Source of the DNA: JBDNBY01 sp039767595
GTDB lineage: Bacteria; Pseudomonadota; Alphaproteobacteria; Rhodobacterales; Rhodobacteraceae
Direction: 5' to 3'
Length of the DNA stretch: 32,908 bases
Assembly: GCA_039767595.1 (NCBI GenBank)
Contig: JBDNBY010000141.1
Location: forward strand, 1 to 32,908
Shown: one piece after another, positions 24,640-30,530 of the stretch
Position numbering within the stretch: the stretch's first letter is position 1
Layout of the letters: each line of letters opens with the position of its first letter
Notes under the pieces: model-generated
What the model was told of the DNA's origin: nothing
The model's database searches: none
Seen by the model: only the letters and a program-made list of their open reading frames with translations
Made by a program: the position numbers and the translations under genes

Positions 24640-25625
24640 CCCCTCCCTATACTCTTGTCGGCATCGGCAATGCGATTGTTGATGCTCAATCAGGCTGTGA
24701 TGACGGCTTTCTTCGTGACAACGCCATTGAAAAAGGGATCATGACCCTCGTGGATCAAGAGCGCGGCGAGGCGCTCTATCACGCTATGCAAGAGCCGCAA
24801 CAATCCGCAGGCGGATCAGTTGCCAACACAATCGCAGGCGCCGGCGCGTTGGGCGCAAAATCGGCCTTTATTGGCCGCGTCAAAGATGATGCATTAGGCC
24901 AGTTTTATGACAAAGAGTTGCGCAGTCATAACATTGCCTTTCCCAATCGACCTGTGCAGGGCGATGATATGTCCACCTCTCGCTCGATGATCTTTGTCTC
25001 TCCAGATGGAGAGCGCAGCATGAACACATTTTTGGGCATTTCTGCCGAACTCAGCCCCGCTGATATCCCTCAGGTCGTCTTGGGCAACGGCGAGATCCTC
25101 TTTATCGAAGGGTATCTGTATGACAAACCCGCAGGCAAGGCCGCCATCCACGAGGCGGCGACACGCTGCCGCGCAGGGCGAGGCATGGCAGGGGTCTCTC
25201 TGTCTGATCCGTTCTGCGTTGAGCGGCACCGCGATGATTTCAAAAAACTTGTCACTGAGTTGGATTTCGTCATTGGCAACCACCATGAATGGATGTCTCT
25301 ATATCAAACTCAAACTCTAGACGAGGCGCTTGCGATGGCCTCTCAGGATTGCGATCATATCGTGGCCACGCATTCGGATCAGCCTGTGCAAATCATTCAC
25401 AAAGGCAAGCATGTACGCATTCCTGTCACGGCGACAATACCCGTGGATGCCACAGGGGCCGGTGATCAATTCGCCGCAGGCTATCTCTATGGCCTCAGCA
25501 TTGGCGCCCCACCCGAAGTGCGCGGCAAAATGGGCATCATCGCCGCCCGCGAAGTCATTAGCCACTTTGGCGCCCGTCCAGATCGCGATGTTTCTAAACT
25601 CTTCGCCGTGGCCGGCCTAACCTAG
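24636..25625 (+). CDS. PfkB-family carbohydrate kinase (adenosine kinase-like)
   Basis: The 329-residue product is a ribokinase-fold sugar or nucleoside kinase. It starts PPYTLVGIGNAIVDAQSG, has GGSVANTIAGAGALG in the substrate-binding region, and ends with the PfkB signature VDATGAGDQFAAGYLYGL, with the catalytic base D277. Rhodobacteraceae homologues are often annotated as adenosine kinase; other PfkB substrates cannot be excluded. ATG 24636 was chosen as AGGAG stands seven bases upstream and the gene then overlaps nth by four bases. It is convergent with the sulfotransferase. Confidence 0.87.
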   Translation: MTPPYTLVGIGNAIVDAQSGCDDGFLRDNAIEKGIMTLVDQERGEALYHAMQEPQQSAGGSVANTIAGAGALGAKSAFIGRVKDDALGQFYDKELRSHNIAFPNRPVQGDDMSTSRSMIFVSPDGERSMNTFLGISAELSPADIPQVVLGNGEILFIEGYLYDKPAGKAAIHEAATRCRAGRGMAGVSLSDPFCVERHRDDFKKLVTELDFVIGNHHEWMSLYQTQTLDEALAMASQDCDHIVATHSDQPVQIIHKGKHVRIPVTATIPVDATGAGDQFAAGYLYGLSIGAPPEVRGKMGIIAAREVISHFGARPDRDVSKLFAVAGLT

Positions 25626-25646
25626 GCCGCACATCAGCCATGCGGC
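25626..25646. terminator. Hairpin between convergent genes
   Basis: GCCGCA (25626-25631) and TGCGGC (25641-25646) close a nine-base loop which contains the sulfotransferase stop codon (25634-25636). No U tract was seen, so this is a tentative terminator. Confidence 0.35.
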
Positions 25647-26461
25647 GTAAAATGACTGTGCAACAGCTCTAAATCAATCTCTGCCGTCGCGGCCTTGAGC
25701 TGCGGCGTCGTGATATCATAGCCAAAAAATGCAAAGTCGCGCCCATAGACATCGTTCATAATATAGCTTGAGATATCATCAAAATACGCCTCAGTGGGAT
25801 GGGCTTGTTTCGGGCCATGCGCGGCACTTTCGTTAAACCGCGGCATCGCGCCAACCTCGAGCGGATGGGTGCGAGGGCGCGCATCGAGGGCCGATTGCAA
25901 CCCCGCGGCAAACTGTTCAACGCGGAAAATTTGATCCATCCGCCCGCCTTGCGAGAGGGTAAAGCCAATGTGATCCGCCATCGGCGCCCAATGAATATCC
26001 GGCTCGATCGGGCGGCGGTGCTGTACTGTGTCACGCACAAAGAGCAAAAACCGCCGAAAGCTTTTGACTTGATCAAAGTCATTTATATCCGTCTCGCTGC
26101 CCACTTCGACGCCGTATTGCTCCATCAAAAGCGGCACAAGATTGCCGCGATACCGCCGACCATTACGCTGAATGCCGCAAATTTTGTCAAAAAACGCCGA
26201 TAAAATCCTCGTATAAGGATTGCGCACACAGGTAAATCGATGCGCCTGTCCTTGCGTCATCGCCTCTTGGATGGCACTGCGCGCTGCGGGATCGTTCCAC
26301 TTGAGCACCCCCTCGCGCGCATCATGAATATCGCCGTCGAAATACTGCCCCGCATCTGAATAATACAGCGCCTGACCAATCGTCGAACAGGCGCATTTGG
26401 GCACCACACGATAGACATGCTGCCGTGACGGCGTGACCCAAACCCCTGCGAAATTATGCAT
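25634..26461 (-). CDS. Sulfotransferase family 2-type protein
   Basis: The 275-residue product contains RVVPKCACSTIGQALYYSD close to its start, the 5'-phosphosulfate-binding loop (PKxxxS/T) of PAPS-dependent sulfotransferases. CVRNPYTRILSAFFDKI follows later, the 3'-phosphate-binding region with its Arg and Ser. These features point to transfer of sulfate from PAPS to a carbohydrate or other acceptor. No signal peptide was found; sulfated glycan precursors are usually made on the cytoplasmic side. ATG 26461 was chosen because the frame before it lies over the divergent glycosyltransferase start. The ribosome site is weak. The start lies 60 bases from the glycosyltransferase, and the pair may act in one surface glycan pathway. 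Confidence 0.82.
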   Translation of the reverse strand: MHNFAGVWVTPSRQHVYRVVPKCACSTIGQALYYSDAGQYFDGDIHDAREGVLKWNDPAARSAIQEAMTQGQAHRFTCVRNPYTRILSAFFDKICGIQRNGRRYRGNLVPLLMEQYGVEVGSETDINDFDQVKSFRRFLLFVRDTVQHRRPIEPDIHWAPMADHIGFTLSQGGRMDQIFRVEQFAAGLQSALDARPRTHPLEVGAMPRFNESAAHGPKQAHPTEAYFDDISSYIMNDVYGRDFAFFGYDITTPQLKAATAEIDLELLHSHFTPHG

Positions 26462-26521
26462 TTTTGCCGAACTCGTTTCTTTTGCTTTAAAACCACTGCG
26501 CGCATGATGTAACACTTGGGC

Positions 26522-28060
26522 ATGAAAGAAAAGGTCATGCCACAGATCGCCTATCTCCTTTTGGCCCATGAGGCCCCTGAGCGCGTCGCTCAGATGGCGC
26601 AGGCGCTTGCCCGTGCGGGTGCGGATGTGGTGATCCACTATGATCGTAAATCGCGCGGGTTTGATCAGCTGACCACTTTGGTCAAGGATGCGCCACGCAT
26701 TCACTTGATGCACGATCGCGTGCGCTGTCATTGGGGCGACTGGAGCTTGGTCAAGGCGACGCGCGCCTTGGTCCGATATGGCCTACGGCACCTGCCACGG
26801 GCGACGCATTTTCATTTGATCAGCGGCGCCTGCTGTCCAATCATGCCCTATACCCAAATTCAGCAGATCCTCGCAGAACGCGATCTAGATTTCATTGAAA
26901 CCGCTGCGTTTGATGCGGGCACTTGGGTGCAATCGGGCGATCAACTGTCGCGGGCACGGCACTTGCACCTGTTTCCCGAACGGTGGTGGAAACGGGGGTT
27001 CACATGGCTGGACGATCTCCAACGGCTGCTTGGCGTGCATCGCACGGCCCCCCAAGGCATGACGCTCCATATCGGATCGCAATGGTGGTGTCTGCGCCGC
27101 AGCACACTTGAGCAGACAGAGGCCCTTTGGGCGCAACGCCCAGATCTTGAGCGGTTTTTTAAATATTGCTGGATCCCAGATGAAATCACCTATCAGACCC
27201 TTGTCGCGCATCTTGTCCCACAAGAGCAGCGCCACGATCGCAGCCCCACGCTCAGTGCGTTTTCCGAACATGGGCAGCCGTTTGAATTTTTCCTAGATCA
27301 CAAAGAGGTCTTGCTCGAATGTGATCAATTCTTTGCCAGAAAAATTGCACCTTCTGCGCAGACGCTTCAACACGATTTTTTACAGGCATTTTTGAGTGAT
27401 CAGATCACACCGCGCCATATCCAAGGCGATGCATTTTTGGCCCTAAAACTGCGGGATTTGGCGCGTATCCAAGATACGCTTTATCCATTCTGGATGGACA
27501 CCAACACACCCCTTGAGCCCCTTACCCTACGGGTCATCATCTGCCACACAGAGGCCTTGGGCGAGGAGATCGCCCAGCGTATTGCCGCATCGTTGGACAT
27601 GCCAAGCTTGGGCTATCCGTGGTCCAACCGTCCCTTTGACAATGCGCCCCTGCCAGAGTGGCGAGAGGATCCCAAAATGCGCCGTGCCCATTGGAGTGAG
27701 CTCATCGAACGCAGCTGCGCCGCATTGAACACGGCCGAAGCGGTCATATGCCTCAATCGCGGCGACACACGGCTTTTGTCATGGCTGGCACAGCGATATA
27801 GCATCCAAGTCCTTTGGCTCAAAAATGATGCAGATGCCGATCAGCTCTTGGATGAACGCGCCGTCAGCCGCGCCCCACATAGCCCTCAGGCCAAGGCGCT
27901 AGCGCGCGACACGCTCGCCGCCTATGATGCTGCGATTGAGGCGCTCTCAACGCTGCAGATGACCGCACCCCATATTTGCGGCTGGGCGCCCGCATTGCGC
28001 GCATTCGGCTGTCCTGACCCATTCCCCAACACCCACGCCTTTGAGGAGACTTCACCGTGA
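26522..28060 (+). CDS. Beta-1,6-N-acetylglucosaminyltransferase-like (core-2/I-branching) glycosyltransferase
   Basis: The product is about 512 residues. Residues from about 6 to 260 match the Branch (core-2/I-branching) glycosyltransferase family: IAYLLLAHEAPERV, VVIHYDRKS, VRCHWGDWSLVKATRAL and FHLISGACCPIMP. IGSQWWCLRR then IPDEITYQTLVAH complete the signature. The C-terminal part (about 280-512) resembles DUF5928, common in Rhodobacteraceae homologues, unknown in role. The donor is presumably UDP-GlcNAc, inferred from family. The start is unsettled: ATG 26522 has no ribosome site, ATG 26537 has AAAAGG almost touching it. The HIT gene overlaps its stop by four bases. No transmembrane helix was seen. 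Confidence 0.83.
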   Translation: MKEKVMPQIAYLLLAHEAPERVAQMAQALARAGADVVIHYDRKSRGFDQLTTLVKDAPRIHLMHDRVRCHWGDWSLVKATRALVRYGLRHLPRATHFHLISGACCPIMPYTQIQQILAERDLDFIETAAFDAGTWVQSGDQLSRARHLHLFPERWWKRGFTWLDDLQRLLGVHRTAPQGMTLHIGSQWWCLRRSTLEQTEALWAQRPDLERFFKYCWIPDEITYQTLVAHLVPQEQRHDRSPTLSAFSEHGQPFEFFLDHKEVLLECDQFFARKIAPSAQTLQHDFLQAFLSDQITPRHIQGDAFLALKLRDLARIQDTLYPFWMDTNTPLEPLTLRVIICHTEALGEEIAQRIAASLDMPSLGYPWSNRPFDNAPLPEWREDPKMRRAHWSELIERSCAALNTAEAVICLNRGDTRLLSWLAQRYSIQVLWLKNDADADQLLDERAVSRAPHSPQAKALARDTLAAYDAAIEALSTLQMTAPHICGWAPALRAFGCPDPFPNTHAFEETSP

Positions 28061-28434
28061 GCTATACCTATGACGACCAAAATATTTTCGCTAAAATTCT
28101 ACGCGGCGAAATTCCAAATACAACGATCCTCGAGACCGAACACACGCTGGCCTTTGAGGATATTAACCCTGCGGCCCCAACGCATGTCCTTGTTATCCCA
28201 AAGGGGCCATATGTGACCTATGATCACTTCTTAGCCGAGGCCAGCGATGCTGAAATCGTAGATTTCCACAGATCCATCAACGAGGTCGCGCATCGCACCC
28301 AAGCTGCCGAGGCCGCCGGTGGTCAGGGCTTCCGCGCCATCACCAATGCGGGAAAAAATGCGCACCCAGACGTGCCGCACTTCCATTTCCATATCCTTGC
28401 AGGGCGCCCCTTGGGACCGATCTTGGCAACGTAA
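28057..28434 (+). CDS. HIT-family (histidine triad) nucleotide-binding protein
   Basis: The 125-residue product starts at GTG 28057 with GAGGAG seven bases upstream. The histidine triad HFHFHIL (residues about 109-115, in VPHFHFHILAGRPLG) and the AFEDINPAAPTHVLVIPK segment identify the HINT subfamily, hydrolases of nucleotide phosphoramidates. The exact substrate is unknown. It overlaps the glycosyltransferase stop by four bases (GTGA), suggesting coupled expression, and it converges with the ABC ATPase gene. Confidence 0.93.
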   Translation: MSYTYDDQNIFAKILRGEIPNTTILETEHTLAFEDINPAAPTHVLVIPKGPYVTYDHFLAEASDAEIVDFHRSINEVAHRTQAAEAAGGQGFRAITNAGKNAHPDVPHFHFHILAGRPLGPILAT

Positions 28435-28439
28435 CGCCT

Positions 28440-29372
28440 CTACCGCGTGGCGGTGATGCTCAAAAAGACGTCTTCAAGATCCGCTTCTTGTGTTTTCACA
28501 TCGCGGATCTTGATGCCATGAGATCGCACAGCCCCGAGCAAATCCTCGGCCGCCATCGTCTTTTGTGAATAGCGCAACACGATGGCACCATCGTCGCGCA
28601 ACGTCACGTCTACACCCGCAATCGAGGGTGCTTTATCAATCGCCTCCATCGGCTCAATCACCATCGCTTTGCCATCAAGCTGCCCCAGCAAATTCGATGT
28701 ACTGTCTTGGGCGACTTTGCTGCCTTGATTGATAATCGCGATTTCATCGCACATCTCTTCGGCTTCTTCGAGGTAATGAGTCGTCAAAATGATCGTCATG
28801 CCCCGCTCTTTATTGAGCATGCGCACATTGTCCCACAACATCTGACGCAGCTCAATGTCCACCCCTGCGGTCGGCTCGTCAAGAACAAGGATCTTAGGAT
28901 CATGGACCAGTGCTTTGGCCAGCAACAAACGACGCCGCATCCCACCAGATAAGGTGCGGGCGTAAGCGTCCGCCTTATCCGCCAAACCAACCAATTCCAA
29001 AATCTCCATACTGCGCCGCTCAGATTTTGGCACACCATAAAGCCCCGCTTGCATATCAAGCGCCTTGCGCGGCGGCAAAAATGGATCAAGGTTCAACTCT
29101 TGCGGCATCACACCGATCGCGGCGCGGGACTGGCGCGGATTGATATCTTGATCAAATCCCCAAATCTTTACGTTGCCTCGGGATTTCAGCACCAAACCCG
29201 CCAAAACATTGATCAATGTTGACTTGCCAGCCCCATTGGGCCCCAAAAGTCCAAAAATCGATCCCGCAGGCACATTGAGGTCCACCCCTTTGAGCGCGTG
29301 CTTTTCAGGACTGCCTTTTCTCGCCTTGTACGATTTGTGCAAGTTAGAAATTTCAATAGCGTTTTGCGTCAT
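28440..29372 (-). CDS. ABC transporter ATP-binding protein
   Basis: The 310-residue product has the complete ATPase core: Walker A GPNGAGKS, Q-loop VMPQEL, signature LSGGM, Walker B ILVLDEPTAGVD and H-loop LTTHYLEE. The tail (about 225-310) is a family extension and resembles the YadG/NatA-type exporters. A downstream membrane permease gene would be expected for a transporter, but the next gene on this strand in the direction of transcription is convergent and no permease lies in the window; on the upstream side the strand changes. It may pair with a permease elsewhere. Substrate unknown. Confidence 0.92.
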   Translation of the reverse strand: MTQNAIEISNLHKSYKARKGSPEKHALKGVDLNVPAGSIFGLLGPNGAGKSTLINVLAGLVLKSRGNVKIWGFDQDINPRQSRAAIGVMPQELNLDPFLPPRKALDMQAGLYGVPKSERRSMEILELVGLADKADAYARTLSGGMRRRLLLAKALVHDPKILVLDEPTAGVDIELRQMLWDNVRMLNKERGMTIILTTHYLEEAEEMCDEIAIINQGSKVAQDSTSNLLGQLDGKAMVIEPMEAIDKAPSIAGVDVTLRDDGAIVLRYSQKTMAAEDLLGAVRSHGIKIRDVKTQEADLEDVFLSITATR

Positions 29373-29438
29373 CAGACTTGTCCCAAAGCGTTAGATACAC
29401 CATAAGACCCTAAACCATGCTAGATAGAGGGACGCAAG

Positions 29439-29618
29439 ATGACCACGCCTGTGCCTGAGACAAAAATTGTAACCGACTACCGTGTTTCGTGTGATGGCGG
29501 CGAAGGCGCGTTGGGCCACCCGCGTGTCTGGCTGCAAATTTCAACGGATCATGGTTGGGTAGAATGCCCCTACTGCGACGCAAAACTGATCCATAAAGAT
29601 TTTGAAAAGAACTCTTAA
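29439..29618 (+). CDS. Zinc-finger protein, zf-CHCC type
   Basis: The 59-residue product has the zf-CHCC signature found in complex I subunit NDUFS6: a Cys in VSCDGGEGALGHP, a following His, and the pair CPYCDAK. GHPRVWLQI lies between. In the bacterial form the role is unknown, perhaps linked to respiratory complex I. AGAGGGA stands about eight bases before ATG 29439. It lies between the ABC ATPase (divergent) and the broken DUF2459 gene, which overlaps its stop region by 17 bases. Confidence 0.88.
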   Translation: MTTPVPETKIVTDYRVSCDGGEGALGHPRVWLQISTDHGWVECPYCDAKLIHKDFEKNS

Positions 29619-30267
29619 ACGCACCGCACAGTTATGTTGCGTGTTCGCAGCCCTATACCTCAGTGCCGCAATCATCGGCGCACGGCTGCCCAATGCGTGG
29701 CAACCTCAAAGCCAAAGTAAATCGCATGAAATTCTTCTAATCATCGGAACGATTCATACAGACATCGCACTACCGATCACAGATGAAACACGACGGGCCT
29801 TTGCCTTTGCGTCGGACAGCATTGACCTCAATACCCCCCAATCTCAATGGCTCATAGCGGGGTGGGGCAGTGAAGCATTTTACACATCTGCTGGCTCATA
29901 AAAAGACATTCGCCTAGCCCCCACCCTAAAAGCCATCACAGGCGATCGATCAGTTGTTCGCCTTTGGACTGCGTCCCATATTCCTAAATCTTATCGGACC
30001 CACAAAATTCAGTTAACGTCGGCACAATTTAAAAAGCTTCTAGAATTTACGACCAGCAACCTGAAATCCGATGACATACTCCAAACAGAGGGTAACACGA
30101 AGAGGGATGCATTCTTTAAACACCCTAAGCGGTTCCACATATTTCAAACATGCAATACATGGGTTGCCCAAGCATTATACGCCGCAAATGTGCCTTTCGG
30201 CCAGTGGACGCCCACTCCTTTTGCGATAAAATTGGCCTATCGCTGGCATATTCCGTCGCCTTTTTGA
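29602..30267 (+). pseudogene. DUF2459-family (TIGR02117-type) gene interrupted by an in-frame stop
   Basis: The frame from TTG 29602 encodes a DUF2459-like protein with an N-terminal hydrophobic segment (VFAALYLSAAIIGARL), the HTDIALPI and GWGSEAFYTS motifs, then TAA at 29899-29901. The same frame continues without a further stop to TGA at 30265-30267, encoding KDIRLAPTLKAITGD and the family end FQTCNTWVAQAL and FGQWTPTPF. So one nonsense codon splits an otherwise 221-codon gene; homologues have a Trp at about this place. Start choice is uncertain because no ribosome site is visible. The last base of the gene meets the start of the inverted-repeat element. The stretch is more AT-rich than its neighbours. 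The product is probably lost, or a 99-residue fragment is made. Confidence 0.75.
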
Positions 30268-30438
30268 GTATTTGGAAAACAAAGTTGGCAACAGAACGCT
30301 CTGATAGCAGCCGTGACATCTCTATCAAAGCGCCAACTTCGTTTACGGTCATCGGCTCTCCAGCCTGTACCGTAGGATCAAAACTACCAGATACTTATTA
30401 AAAATTCGTTTAACTCAACTTTGTTTTCCAAATACTCA
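30265..30438. mobile_element. Short element with perfect 22-23 bp terminal inverted repeats (MITE-like or invertible segment)
   Basis: Positions 30266-30287 begin GAGTATTTGG and end AAAGTTG; positions 30416-30437 are the exact reverse complement of all 22 bases, and the flanking T30265/A30438 also pair. The interior is 128 bp and codes for no full protein. A further partial copy of the repeat (AAGTTGGC at 30282-30289 against GCCAACTT at 30332-30339; 13 of 16 similar bases) lies inside. CCGTCG (30253-30258) and CGACGG (30447-30452) extend the symmetry beyond the element, with offset spacing. No matching target-site duplication was found. It separates the broken DUF2459 gene from the polA promoter. 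Confidence 0.6.
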
Positions 30439-30471
30439 TAGTGCACCGACGGCAAGGCCATGCAACAGGGG

Positions 30472-30499
30472 TTGTCCGCCGCGGCAACACATCTATGAT
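30472..30499 (+). promoter_or_regulatory. Candidate polA promoter
   Basis: TTGTCC (30472-30477) and TATGAT (30494-30499) are separated by 16 bases. The -10 matches consensus in five of six positions and the -35 in four. The start of transcription would be about 25 bases before polA. It lies 34 bases beyond the inverted-repeat element. Confidence 0.5.
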
Positions 30500-30530
30500 A
30501 AGGGAAATTGCATATTGGACTGTCCCGCTC

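Noticed and set aside
30125..30352. Minus-strand reading frame across the left inverted repeat
   Set aside because: It lies antisense to the DUF2459 gene end and across the repeat arm, has no ribosome site, and matches no known family; it seems to be a by-product of the repeat.
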